Shown: in pieces, positions 10,411 to 21,713 of the stretch
Numbering within the stretch: the first letter of the stretch is position 1
Layout of the letters: every line of letters begins with the position of its first letter
Source of the DNA: Zerene cesonia
Lineage: Eukaryota > Arthropoda > Insecta > Lepidoptera > Pieridae
Assembly (NCBI RefSeq): GCF_012273895.1
Contig: NC_052112.1
Location: 310,001 to 374,000 of the forward strand
DNA length: 64,000 nt
Direction: 5' to 3'
Notes under the pieces: model-generated
Databases searched by the model: none
What the model was told of the DNA's origin: nothing
What the model saw: the letters and a program-made list of their open reading frames with translations, nothing else
Program-made: the position numbers and the translations under genes

Positions 10411-11494
10411 TTATTTATTAAGTACATAAGATCGTTTAGTGTTTATGAGATGTTCTTTCAGGGTATCCAAGCCTTCCCCAGTTAGCGGAGATGCTTCTAG
10501 CAAAATTGGTGGATTTGGTAATTCACTGCTTAATCTTGCAAACTGTAACATTAATAAGGCTTCGTTTCTCATTTGACGATATGCTGCGTCCATCTTGCTT
10601 AGAACTAAAATGAACTAAAACAAAACTGAATTAGAAATCAATTAATCAGTGAGAATAAAAAATCAAAACACATAAAAGTTGTTATCTTTAATGAGAAAAA
10701 CTTCGAGTTATTATTTGTGTAATAATTCAGAGGTAAAAATGATGCAGATGTTGATTAATTAGGGCGAGATACATGAAGGTCAAATAATAAAAATTACACC
10801 ATCAAGCAGGTGCTATGTACCTTCGCTTTTCGAAGCTTTGGTTCAGCTACGAGCGTGTAGAACATCACAGCTGCGGCCGATATTTGGCACAAATTCGACG
10901 TGTCTACTACAAATATTACCTAAAATGGGATGTTTTTACGTTTGTCATATTATTAACTAAGAAATTGAATGCATGGTTTATCACGTTTATACAAAAAAAT
11001 TACATATATGCAAGTAAGAATTATGTTACAAAGGAAAGATTTTTTGTTTGTTACGATTTAAAAACTCTCCATCAATTTGAAAAATTCTTTTTCAATTAGA
11101 ACGTTACTTTACCGAGTAGTATAGACTTTATTTATTAAATTTATAGACACTAAATGCCCTTAATTTAAATTGGCATGTTAATTTTAAGGTGAGCAAGAAA
11201 GTAATGACCTCGGAAGTGTTTTTAAATGCTCATTCGTCATACCTTTTCAATACCATCCAAGTAACTGTTCCATAATTGGGCCATTTCGCCCCCGATCTCT
11301 CGTATCGTCAGCAATTGCTTCTTACCATGTTTGTTTAAGTAATGTAGATCGTATATATTAGTCCCCATGGTGGGTACGGGACTGTAAGTATAGTCGATGC
11401 CTTCTGCGTCTTGTAATTTCTTCAGCAAAGTCGTTTTACCAGATCCTTTCGGACCGAGGCACAGAATAGTTATTTTGTTCTCAGGATCATCCAT
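10411..11494 (-). CDS. ARL16: ARL16-like small GTPase, three exons, complete
   Basis: Exons on minus: 11243-11494, 10821-10919 and 10411-10614, all phase 0, joining to 555 nt and 184 residues. An in-frame GTG lies 18 bases upstream, but the first ATG is at 11494. Residues near 14-21 are the P-loop GPKGSGKT. PTMGTN supplies the switch I Thr, and IREIGGEMAQLW replaces the usual WDxGG, a hallmark of ARL16. Exon 2 opens with VIFVVDTSN (beta-strand and D). In exon 3 the NKxD guanine motif is L-S-K-M-D (Asn to Ser), and SPLTGEGLDTL matches the family C-terminus. ARL16 is linked in vertebrates to ciliary protein traffic; the role here is inferred. There is no N-terminal Gly for myristoylation. The stop codon overlaps an AATAAATAAAAT stretch that could serve as poly-A signal. 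Confidence 0.87.
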
Positions 11495-11640
11495 ATTTAG
11501 AAATAATATCACTGAATTTATTTAACGTATCAATCAGCTTTTTATGCTTTATCAATGTGCTATGGAAACGTGTTGTTCGTCCAATCGCAACTAGATGGCG
11601 TTTAAGTAAATTCAGCAGTTGAATATTATTCTATTACAAT
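11495..11640 (-). promoter_or_regulatory. Putative promoter of the ARL16-like gene
   Basis: Just upstream of the ATG are a CCAAT-type motif (TCCAATCGC at about 11580) and AGATGGCG, a YY1/Pho-like core common near insect housekeeping starts. There is no TATA box. Confidence 0.4.
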
Positions 11641-13325
11641 ATTGTTTTTCAGTAATATTATAAGTGATTTAATGCATTTCTAACTTAATGAAAACACACA
11701 CAGAAACACACTAACATAATCGGAATTAGAATGAAAGGTGCATTATCTTGATATTAGAGAGTTAAACAAATCTCGCCACAATTATATTTATTTAAAATAC
11801 AATTAGCTAATTTCCCACCAAGCTTGTTTTATCATGTCACTATTTAAGCAACACGTTTATATAATATGGCTTTTTACAGCTCTTTACCAATACGATATTA
11901 CATTCAATTTCCTTCCAACCTTCCTTCCTCCGTCCTTTTCTACGAAGTTTATAAGAATTAATTCATGCATTTGATCGAAAAAATGAAACCAACTATCCCA
12001 ATATTAACGATACAAATATTTACATGAAATAATTCATTATTTGCATTTAACGCAGTAATGAACAAAGAGCAAGCAACAAAAGACACGTCTTCTAATCATT
12101 CATTATTCGATTCTGTATAAAAGTTGCAACAATAGCAACCTCAAAGTATTTTTAAAAGGCCTTCTTTCTTCCCTCTTTGTGCACACCGCACATCGCAATG
12201 TTTGCCATAGACAAGTATTCAGGGTAGAGCGAGATTTTCGTTTGGCGCCTTTAATATGAATTTTTTCATTTTGATTCGTTCTGTTTGTTTTTTCTGGCAG
12301 TTTAAATTACAAATACAATATACGTATAAAATATACACGCCAAAAAGTGTTGAATAGACTTTCAGGGATATAATCAGTAAGTGGTAAATCGTCGCAAAAA
12401 ATTGTTTTCTTTATTACCATAAATATTTCTTTTTGTATGTTATTTTGGCGACCTTTACACCTGGTGCCTGGAACCATTATTTTTTTCTTTATTTAAGCTT
12501 TTATTGCTTTATTACAATTTGAAGTACATGTACGAGTAAGTCTTACATGATAATAGTAATTCGTAAGCATTAATGCATGTTAGCATAAATCTACATTTAA
12601 ACATTAATACGGTGCATTGTTGTGTGCATGACACAACATGATAATTAAAGCGAAAAATATAATTGTTATATTACACTTATTGTTCGACTTGCAATAAAGT
12701 ATAAAAACTTCATAAGTTTTTCATTATTTGTTTGTCTCTGTTCACCATCAACTATTTAAATGTACGGAGCCAGCAAGGTCTCGTACACATAATGGTCCTT
12801 CGAGCTGTTTACAAGTATTTTATAATATATAAGTTTTAGTAACATTTAGCAAGCTTTAAATACCATACAATACCAAAAAGGTGTTTATGATTTAAATCAG
12901 ATTTCGTTCTATTTTTAAAATAAAAAAAACAAGGAAGCGAATAAAATAACATTTCACATCTTTAGTTTAATTTCTTTATCCTTAAAAGGAACTTTACATT
13001 TGCACCATGATCAACTTTGAATATTTTTTATAATAACCTTAACATTATTAATAAAATTCTTGTCTTAGGTGCACATAAAACTGCGTCCAAATGTACTTTG
13101 AAATATTTTAGGCTGTACACGAAAAACTCATGTGTTCAATATCCAAAATGATTAACTCAATATATCGCCCACATAGCCTCAAGTGACAAAACCAGTTAAA
13201 AGTAATAAAAAGTTCACCATGACTACAACCTTGCGTGCGAGTTGCCAGCATTCACCGTGTGTCCATAGTGGCGAGTGGCCTTAAACTTGCCTTACGTAAC
13301 TTAGCCTAATGCTCTTTAAGATGAG
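11641..13325. other. AT-rich intergenic DNA
   Basis: No exon, RNA gene or strong repeat recognised. Poly-pyrimidine and AT-rich stretches only. Confidence 0.5.
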
Positions 13326-13480
13326 CTAGTGATGTGTCTGGTCGATGAAATTTCGTTGTGTAATCTGACAGAACGAGCAAAAACGTTCAATAGGCACTGG
13401 AACGTGAAGATTATTAAGTTTTGCAATGGATCTAAAAAATCTATGAATAGAAAAATCTAATTCAAAACTTATATAATAAT
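13326..13480 (-). other. Short open frame running into a gap
   Basis: A minus-strand frame leaves the gap and ends at 13326 with C-S-F-C-Q-I-T-Q-R-N-F-I-D-Q-T-H-H. About 50 codons stay open in AT-rich DNA. It could be the last exon of an unseen gene or chance. No family recognised. Confidence 0.2.
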
Positions 13481-14480
13481 NNNNNNNNNNNNNNNNNNNN
13501 NNNNNNNNNNNNNNNNNNNNNNNNNNNNNNNNNNNNNNNNNNNNNNNNNNNNNNNNNNNNNNNNNNNNNNNNNNNNNNNNNNNNNNNNNNNNNNNNNNNN
13601 NNNNNNNNNNNNNNNNNNNNNNNNNNNNNNNNNNNNNNNNNNNNNNNNNNNNNNNNNNNNNNNNNNNNNNNNNNNNNNNNNNNNNNNNNNNNNNNNNNNN
13701 NNNNNNNNNNNNNNNNNNNNNNNNNNNNNNNNNNNNNNNNNNNNNNNNNNNNNNNNNNNNNNNNNNNNNNNNNNNNNNNNNNNNNNNNNNNNNNNNNNNN
13801 NNNNNNNNNNNNNNNNNNNNNNNNNNNNNNNNNNNNNNNNNNNNNNNNNNNNNNNNNNNNNNNNNNNNNNNNNNNNNNNNNNNNNNNNNNNNNNNNNNNN
13901 NNNNNNNNNNNNNNNNNNNNNNNNNNNNNNNNNNNNNNNNNNNNNNNNNNNNNNNNNNNNNNNNNNNNNNNNNNNNNNNNNNNNNNNNNNNNNNNNNNNN
14001 NNNNNNNNNNNNNNNNNNNNNNNNNNNNNNNNNNNNNNNNNNNNNNNNNNNNNNNNNNNNNNNNNNNNNNNNNNNNNNNNNNNNNNNNNNNNNNNNNNNN
14101 NNNNNNNNNNNNNNNNNNNNNNNNNNNNNNNNNNNNNNNNNNNNNNNNNNNNNNNNNNNNNNNNNNNNNNNNNNNNNNNNNNNNNNNNNNNNNNNNNNNN
14201 NNNNNNNNNNNNNNNNNNNNNNNNNNNNNNNNNNNNNNNNNNNNNNNNNNNNNNNNNNNNNNNNNNNNNNNNNNNNNNNNNNNNNNNNNNNNNNNNNNNN
14301 NNNNNNNNNNNNNNNNNNNNNNNNNNNNNNNNNNNNNNNNNNNNNNNNNNNNNNNNNNNNNNNNNNNNNNNNNNNNNNNNNNNNNNNNNNNNNNNNNNNN
14401 NNNNNNNNNNNNNNNNNNNNNNNNNNNNNNNNNNNNNNNNNNNNNNNNNNNNNNNNNNNNNNNNNNNNNNNNNNNNNNNN
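13481..14480. other. Assembly gap (1000 N)
   Basis: Placeholder-sized gap. Its right edge is a mariner end. Confidence 0.98.
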
Positions 14481-14550
14481 AGATTCGAAATTCAAATGTA
14501 ATATTTTTTTATAATTAAGTGTAACAGTATTTATGGCCAGACTAAGTATA
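14481..14550. mobile_element. Mariner-like element, right end (copy 1)
   Basis: Ends ...GGCCAGACTAAGTATA, nearly the same as 63854-63925, with a TA at the outer edge as expected for a Tc1/mariner insertion. The rest of the copy is in the gap. The terminus resembles cecropia-type mariners of moths, recalled rather than searched. Confidence 0.65.
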
Positions 14551-14842
14551 ATAATAATAATAAAACTTTTATTTGCCAGAAAAAACATGACATTCATTAT
14601 TATTACCTTACAGATATTACTGAGCAATGAGCTATATTTTCTTTTTATTACATAGAAAAAGATAATATCAGCAGTTCTTAAGGAAATGCTAAGCAATACG
14701 GTTCTTGAGCTGCTGTCATTTTCGCCATACATGGTCCAGTTATCAGTATCACACGCCCATTAGCTCTCTTTTGGAAAAAAATTAAGTAAGGAAAATAATA
14801 CAAATTTACATTTTAATGAAAAGGCCAAGTCGAGTGAATAAA

Positions 14843-15094
14843 TCCTACTAATATTATAAAAGTGAATTAAATTATAAACGCGATTGTTACAATGTTTGGA
14901 TGTTTGTTACTCTATCACTCAAAAACCTTTTTTGGGATCTGTATAAAATTTGGTTTGGGTGTGTTAATACAGACTATATATCTCATATAGTCTGTATTTC
15001 TGTTAATACAGACTATATATCTCATATAGTCTGTATTAACACACAGGCTACATTTCAGTCAAGTACCACGCTAGAAGCCGCGAGTTCCAGCTAG
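14843..15094 (+). mobile_element. Helitron-like element with an internal tandem palindrome
   Basis: TCCTACTAATATTATAAA start and GAAGCCGCGAGTTCCAGCTAG-type end. The middle carries two 39-base tandem units (14962 and 15001), each a palindrome with 14-base arms. Confidence 0.7.
14962..15049. repeat. Tandem duplication of a hairpin unit
   Basis: Unit 1 starts at 14962 and unit 2 at 15001. Each has arms AATACAGACTATAT / ATATAGTCTGTATT around a 5-base loop. The outer GTGTTAATAC / GTATTAACAC also pair across both units. Confidence 0.85.
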
Positions 15095-15656
15095 TTTCGT
15101 AATAATCAAAATTTAGAAATTAATATCTAATCGTGTAGCTTATTTTTAAAAGGTAATTGAAAATAGTCTACAAGCCAAAGTAGGTGTGGTTGCAGATGTA
15201 TGAAAGAAGATATTAATTGTATCAGTAATTTAAAATGACATAAATCATAGAATGAATCGAGTTCAATTAATTAAGTCGAGGCCGATGGCTTATAACAATA
15301 AAAATCTTTATTTATCCAAACCACATAATAATAAAATTTGTATGAGACTTCATTCTTGTACTAAAAACTTATAATAAACACAAATCATCTCAACTAGACC
15401 GAGCCTGTATCTTAGACGACAATATCTTCCCACTATCTTTAGTAAATGTAATATATTATAGAACAATATGTCGTAATGAACACTATTACTTATAGGCTGT
15501 TGTTGCAAGATTACAAAAAACTGTAAGAAAAAAATCATAACATTAACAAAAAAAACAAATGTTTGTGAGACCGCCTTTTTAGTCCGGTCAATTTAGACAT
15601 TCGAAGTTACATAAAGTCCCAACAAGCTGAATTTCTGTGAAGTTGTTCAAAACATA
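15095..15656. other. AT-rich DNA before a gap
   Basis: No feature recognised. A short minus frame enters the gap at 15656 but matches nothing I know. Confidence 0.4.
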
Positions 15657-16656
15657 NNNNNNNNNNNNNNNNNNNNNNNNNNNNNNNNNNNNNNNNNNNN
15701 NNNNNNNNNNNNNNNNNNNNNNNNNNNNNNNNNNNNNNNNNNNNNNNNNNNNNNNNNNNNNNNNNNNNNNNNNNNNNNNNNNNNNNNNNNNNNNNNNNNN
15801 NNNNNNNNNNNNNNNNNNNNNNNNNNNNNNNNNNNNNNNNNNNNNNNNNNNNNNNNNNNNNNNNNNNNNNNNNNNNNNNNNNNNNNNNNNNNNNNNNNNN
15901 NNNNNNNNNNNNNNNNNNNNNNNNNNNNNNNNNNNNNNNNNNNNNNNNNNNNNNNNNNNNNNNNNNNNNNNNNNNNNNNNNNNNNNNNNNNNNNNNNNNN
16001 NNNNNNNNNNNNNNNNNNNNNNNNNNNNNNNNNNNNNNNNNNNNNNNNNNNNNNNNNNNNNNNNNNNNNNNNNNNNNNNNNNNNNNNNNNNNNNNNNNNN
16101 NNNNNNNNNNNNNNNNNNNNNNNNNNNNNNNNNNNNNNNNNNNNNNNNNNNNNNNNNNNNNNNNNNNNNNNNNNNNNNNNNNNNNNNNNNNNNNNNNNNN
16201 NNNNNNNNNNNNNNNNNNNNNNNNNNNNNNNNNNNNNNNNNNNNNNNNNNNNNNNNNNNNNNNNNNNNNNNNNNNNNNNNNNNNNNNNNNNNNNNNNNNN
16301 NNNNNNNNNNNNNNNNNNNNNNNNNNNNNNNNNNNNNNNNNNNNNNNNNNNNNNNNNNNNNNNNNNNNNNNNNNNNNNNNNNNNNNNNNNNNNNNNNNNN
16401 NNNNNNNNNNNNNNNNNNNNNNNNNNNNNNNNNNNNNNNNNNNNNNNNNNNNNNNNNNNNNNNNNNNNNNNNNNNNNNNNNNNNNNNNNNNNNNNNNNNN
16501 NNNNNNNNNNNNNNNNNNNNNNNNNNNNNNNNNNNNNNNNNNNNNNNNNNNNNNNNNNNNNNNNNNNNNNNNNNNNNNNNNNNNNNNNNNNNNNNNNNNN
16601 NNNNNNNNNNNNNNNNNNNNNNNNNNNNNNNNNNNNNNNNNNNNNNNNNNNNNNNN
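15657..16656. other. Assembly gap (1000 N)
   Basis: Placeholder-sized gap with a mariner end at its right edge. Confidence 0.98.
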
Positions 16657-16728
16657 TAATAAATGTTATTTGCAGTTAACAATTTTCTTTTTTCTTTATT
16701 ACAATATTTATGGCAAGACTAGGTATAT
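16657..16728. mobile_element. Mariner-like element, left end in inverted orientation (copy 2)
   Basis: Reverse complement of 62782-62853: outer terminus TATACCTAGTCTTGCCATAA when read inward. The other end is not visible left of the gap. Confidence 0.65.
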
Positions 16729-16838
16729 TAACTATTTTTTATTCCAAATTCACTATGGTACAAAGCCCTCTGACCCTCTCCCCCCATTTTAGTTGATAGG
16801 CAAATGCTCTCAACGGGTGTCTAACATATCCCAGGATT

Positions 16839-16959
16839 TTTAATTTTTAGTTTTATAGCATTGAAATGCTTTATAAATGAGAAATTTTGAAAGAATAGAA
16901 AAAAATTTTTTCCTTCCTCCTGCCTCGTGATCAAATTTTTCTATTCTTTCAAAATATCT
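16839..16959 (-). mobile_element. SINE family C copy with target duplication
   Basis: Flanked by the 14-base direct repeat CATATCCCAGGATT (16825-16838 and 16960-16973). Inverted arms 16877-16903 and 16936-16962 (GAGAAATTTTGAAAGAATAG type) enclose a short loop. In the related copy at 50990 the loop is longer and carries a tRNA B-box. Orientation follows that B-box. Confidence 0.7.
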
Positions 16960-17089
16960 CATATCCCAGGATTCTTTCTTGGGGGGAATTGGTTAACTTA
17001 AACGCATACTGCACTTTAATAAAAAGGTCCTTCTAATGTCGGTTATGCTAGTTCATCAAAGCTACATTTACCTTAATTAAATGCAACAA

Positions 17090-17107
17090 TGACGTCACGT
17101 GACGTCA
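17090..17107. promoter_or_regulatory. Palindromic double CRE with central E-box
   Basis: TGACGTCACGTGACGTCA is a perfect 18-base palindrome: two full CREs (17090-17097, 17100-17107) with CACGTG at 17096-17101. GC-rich DNA follows, including CGGCGCCGCGCG. It is consistent with a CREB/ATF or bHLH binding site; the target gene is unknown. Confidence 0.6.
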
Positions 17108-17544
17108 CACTGTCACTTTCTGTCACGCGGCGCCGCGCGTGGAGAAAGTAGCGGTTATTCACCCGGGTTTACGTGCATTTTGATAATTATATTAATCTCG
17201 GCTTATGCTATTGAGAATTGTAACAAATTGCGCAGTAATTACGGTTAGCATTAGTTCGAGAATTTAAAATAAATTAGATGTGAATTGATATGTAAGTAGG
17301 GCGATAAATTCATAAATTATTTATTTCTTTCAATATACAGCCGTGTAAACAATCGAAAAACACTTTAATAATAATAAAAAATAAATTTCTTTATTTCAGT
17401 ACGTGCGTCCCATATTTTACAATTAGTGAACTCGTATAATAATTAATAAGCATAAATAAAATAAAATAAAAACTACAACCAAATAATTCAAGCCACATTT
17501 GATATCCATGCTTTATATTTATATGAGCTACTCATCACAACTGT

Positions 17545-17603
17545 ATTTTTTTATGTTACAGTCGGCAATGGAGCTGGTGGGTCGCCTGATGGTAAGCGCT
17601 ACC
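17545..17603 (-). mobile_element. Retroposon family R, 3' fragment
   Basis: Only the poly-A-proximal part (GGAGCTGGTGGGTCGCCTGATGGTAAGC region) remains. It abuts a Helitron fragment. Confidence 0.6.
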
Positions 17604-17700
17604 TTAATAAATGGGCTATCTAACACTGAAAGAATTTTTCAAATCGGACCAGTGGTTTTTGAGATTAGTGCGTTCAAACAAACAAACTCTTCAGGTTTAA
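17604..17700 (-). mobile_element. Helitron-like fragment
   Basis: Matches the body of the element at 21552 in reverse (GGGCTATCTAACACTGAAAG ... CAAACAAACAAACTCTTC). Both termini are lost. Confidence 0.6.
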
Positions 17701-17930
17701 AATATTTGTATATATTTGTCAACTCTGGACATAAAGTTTGCGTTATGTTCAAAGTTATTTTAGAACTAATGAAATTTGTGTTTGTAAGGAAGAGAGAATG
17801 GCAATGTCCTATCTATTAAAATGCAATAATAATTATATTATGATGGTTCATAAGGACGGATGGTTCATAACATTTTGAGCTTATTTTATTATTATTTATT
17901 ATTATATTATTTTTGGCTTTGTTTGTTGAC

Positions 17931-18010
17931 CCAGAACTTTCGAATCTTTGCTTATTTGAAAGCACCAGCCTCCCGTGTGGTCCCATTCCAAATGAATCTC
18001 GTTCTGTAAA
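17931..18010 (+). repeat. AACCGACTTC repeat, fragment
   Basis: Interior landmarks GAAAGCACCAGCCTCCCGTG and GTGGTCCCATTCCAAATG. Confidence 0.55.
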
Positions 18011-18111
18011 TTTGAAGACTTAAATTTGTTTTTAAACAGCATAGGATGCATCTAATATTTGCTTTGATGTTCCATCTAAAATAGCATATAAGTCTACCCA
18101 TATACAGAGCC

Positions 18112-18441
18112 TTTTTTTTTTATGTCATAGCGGGCAGCTGAGCTGGTGGTTCGCCTGATGGTAAGCAATCACCACCGCCCATGAATATTCGCAAAGGTAG
18201 GACCTCTGCGAATGCGCTGCCCGCTTTTATGGGGTAAGGGAAAAGGAAAGGATTAACGACTGGAAAGAAGGAATGGACTAGGACGGGTGAGGAAAAGGAA
18301 ACGGGCCTCCGGCTCCCCCACTCACCGTACGAAACACAGTGGCATGCCACTATTTCACGCCGGTTTTCTGTGGGGATGTGGTACTTCCCCGGTGCGAGCT
18401 GGCCCAATTCGTGCCGAAGCGTGCTCGACTCCCACAATAAA
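18112..18441 (-). mobile_element. Poly-A retroposon family R, copy 2
   Basis: Near full-length match to copy 1, with poly-T on plus at 18112-18120. The 105-codon frame is again open, from a TTG. Confidence 0.75.
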
Positions 18442-18601
18442 GGGTCGCCTTGTCTTCCAAGTTACACTAAGCACTCATAAAGAGAACCTTATGATCTTAT
18501 ATAACTGCGAAATGGTCGTCAATTATGATTGTACGATAATACCATGAAGGTGACCTAAATAGTATTTTTTTGTGTTTGATTTTACGCGAGTATTATACAT
18601 T

Positions 18602-18728
18602 TAGAAATTAAAAACTTTTTAACGGATTTTAAACGCGATTTGGTGGGTGGTCACGGGGAGACTCGCGTCTCGAGTGTATATAATAAATAAATCGCATTTA
18701 AAATCCGTTAAAAAGTTTTTAATTTCTA
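18602..18728. mobile_element. MITE-like element with 40-base terminal inverted repeats
   Basis: Arms 18602-18641 and 18689-18728 pair with one mismatch and begin/end TAGAAATTAAAAAC, compatible with a TA target. The loop includes GACTCGCGTCTCGAGTGTA. A 12-base repeat AGGTGACCTAAA occurs at 18548 and again at 18728. Confidence 0.75.
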
Positions 18729-18739
18729 GGTGACCTAAA

Positions 18740-19591
18740 GCTTCAAGTATCAAATTACCATCCACTCGGGTCCATCTAATGCGCACCTACAGTACTCAAA
18801 TGAAATTCAAAATGACCAGGCATCAATGATAATGTTATGATAATAGTCACGAAAACGTGCCACCGTTACGAGTCGGCACGCGTTCAAAAATTTTCCATCA
18901 TGTTTATCAAATTGTCAAGTTAAGGGTGCGGTTCGACTGGTAAAGTATATTTGTTGTTTATATAAATAAGTCGTTTATTGCTTCAAACATTTGGTATAAT
19001 ACAATTCATACAAGTCACATAGAGAAGCATAAGATTGCGTCTCATCTATTGCTGCCCAGGACTCGAGAGTATCAGACAGCGCTGATTTTAAACCGGCAGG
19101 GATAGATTTTGATAAAATTTTTATTTTTTAGTGACAGATCAACATTAGTTTCAACTAGGCTACAATTTATTCATAATTTAAATCAGTATAACATTTTCAG
19201 AGGAGGTGTCATTGAATAGGTCTTTAAAAAGTGAGAGAGCTTAGAGATTTCTATACAGCTTTTTTAGTAAAAAATCGGTGTAAAAAAACTCGAAAATCAA
19301 CGAAGAACAAAATTTTGCAGTATACGCGAGCGAGCCACGGCCGGAAGACTAGTTTCCAATTAATTTAATCACGAAAATTATTTTTAAGCTATATATAAAA
19401 TTCTATTATCGTTTATCAGATACTTTAGATTTCCTTCATTAAAATTTTTTTGAATTTTCCGCGAATTACTCAGATTAGAAAAACCCGAATTAGATTAGAA
19501 AATGTTTCTTATCTAGCGATATCTCTGACAGAGCGGTGCTTTATTGAGACATTAAATCAAAATGTGTCTTTATTAATTTGTTTTAAGTCTC
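18740..19591. other. Unassigned DNA
   Basis: AT-rich, no gene or clear repeat recognised. Confidence 0.4.
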
Positions 19592-19851
19592 TGAACGCTT
19601 GATGGAGCAGTTGTGCTCGTACTTCAGTGGAAAGTGGCAGGTTCGAGATCAATTCAAGATATCAAGCAAGAAATAAATTAATTTTTGCTATATATCTGGA
19701 AATTTTCTATATTACGACTCGAAATGATGGAGTAAATAAATTCGGAGCCAAATGAAATCTACCAACCCGCATTTGGCCCGCGCGGTCATTATCGTCTAAG
19801 CCCTCATAGCCCAGATCTGCAGTGGGAACAATTATGAGCTGATGATGACAC
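19592..19851 (+). mobile_element. tRNA-derived SINE family A, old copy
   Basis: B-box-like AGGTTCGAGATC at about 19650 and the family tail CAGTGGGAACAATTATGAGC followed by GATGATGA. Diverged from the copy at 51759. Confidence 0.6.
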
Positions 19852-21551
19852 GCTCAACTTCCAACTATAAATATAAATTGGCAGATTTTCTAACAGTGAA
19901 AAGTATTCCACCGATAAGATGTCTTAAATTTTTACTGGTCAATAAGCATAAGAACTGTGTAAAGCTCACCAAATTTCTCGCCCTGACCTGTAGCCCCAAC
20001 TAGCCCCGAGCTAACTGCTGCATTATAATTTACAGATGATTCCATAATCTAAACAAAGTTTTGTTCGCGTCATGTAGGAGCTGATTCTTGAAGCTCTGAA
20101 CATCATTACAATCAACAACATAAACTTTGATTATTTGTACATTTAAAGTGAAAGGATCTTCAATCACAAAATACGATATTGCGCAAAACCGCTTGGCATG
20201 ACATGACATTAGGTGAAGAGGTTACGTGTGAGTGGGACACGTCTGTTGAGATTTTTAAAGCAAATTTTGGGACCTAGAAGCTCTTTAGGCATCTGACAGT
20301 TTAATATATGTCTTATTTTACAATAAGAGAGTTATAATTTGACAAGCATACAGTTGAACGAAGACATCAAATGGGCATTATAAGCAATAATCATTAACTT
20401 TCAAACAAATAAAGAATCATCGAACCCAGTCGAATGTGCTGAGGTAAAAAACCAAAAAAAAAATAATAGAGAATTCAGTATCTCCTCCCCTTTTTTGAAG
20501 TTTGTTGAATATATGTATATATCATTGAAAACAAATGAACTAACGACAGATATAGTACTCAGTAGTAAGTTAGCAACGAGCAAAGGAATTCTTGATATGA
20601 ACGTTCTTTAATTTTAAAGCTTCATATGCAATGCACAGTGCATTGGATAAAGATGGTTCTGGTAAGAACAGATAATATTATGGGCGCTCATAACTTGAAT
20701 ATTAATTACTATATTAGAGATACGAAATTACGACTGACCCAACATTTTCTTAACTTCAATAATACAATTCTGACAGTTAAAAGTTAAAAGTCAAAGAATT
20801 TTTAAAATGTTGATGACACAGCTCAAAAAATAAGCCAAAAAGTTATACCATTTACTATGACAAATTTCAAATTCAAGATGGCCGATAGCACAAAATGGGG
20901 TACGGTTTTTTTATTTAGTATACTAGTTTAGTACTGTGAATTTTGTTCAGATTTCTGTTTAAGGTTTTAGGGTTTATCATTGGTTTATTAGTAGGGGAGC
21001 TATAGATGAGTGTAATTTGTATGTGTGTTTGTAAAGTCATAGTTTCTCTTAAAATGGCTCGATTTAAGAGCGATGTGATTAAATCGAAATTATTGTCTTG
21101 TTTAGTGATGAGTTTTCTAACAGATGTGCTCTCGAGTCTTGGCTTATTTGAGATAAAAGTGAGAAAGGTTCACTAGACTGAATTTGTACTTAAAAAAATT
21201 TCAACGATATAAATATGTATACTTTTAATTATTCGAGGTTGTCTCTCAGCAAATGTACCTAGTTATGGTCCTTAAATTATATAAATAAAATTGATATAAT
21301 TTCTCCCTAATTATTTTACCCCCTGTTTCATTTTGAACAGCTTCTCTTACTAGTCCTTAATGTTTTTTAATTGTTGCTTTTAATATAAATTAAAATCTTC
21401 TACATATCTCAATTTTTGAATATCAAAATTGGTTCAACCGTTTCGTACGTAGATTACAATTTAAAATTACGTGCGTTACTTTGGCTTTACTTTTTAGATT
21501 TTTTACAGCACTAGGTCATAGGATCAAGTATTGATAATGCTAAATCTATAT
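19852..21551. other. Unassigned DNA
   Basis: No gene seen. A scrap of the AACCGACTTC repeat in reverse lies at about 20480-20515. Confidence 0.4.
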
Positions 21552-21713
21552 TCTATACTAATATTATAAAGCTAAAGAGTTTGTTTGTTTGGACACACTA
21601 ATCTCAGGAACTACCGGTCCGATTTTAAAAATTCTTTCAGTGTTAGATAGACTATTTATTGAGGAAGGCTTTAGGCTATATATGTACCACGGGCGAAGCC
21701 GGGGCGGCGCTAG
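21552..21713 (+). mobile_element. Helitron-like element, second subfamily
   Basis: TCTATACTAATATTATAAAG start and GGGCGAAGCCGGGGCGGCGCTAGT end. The body has CAGGAACTACCGGTCCGAT. Confidence 0.75.
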
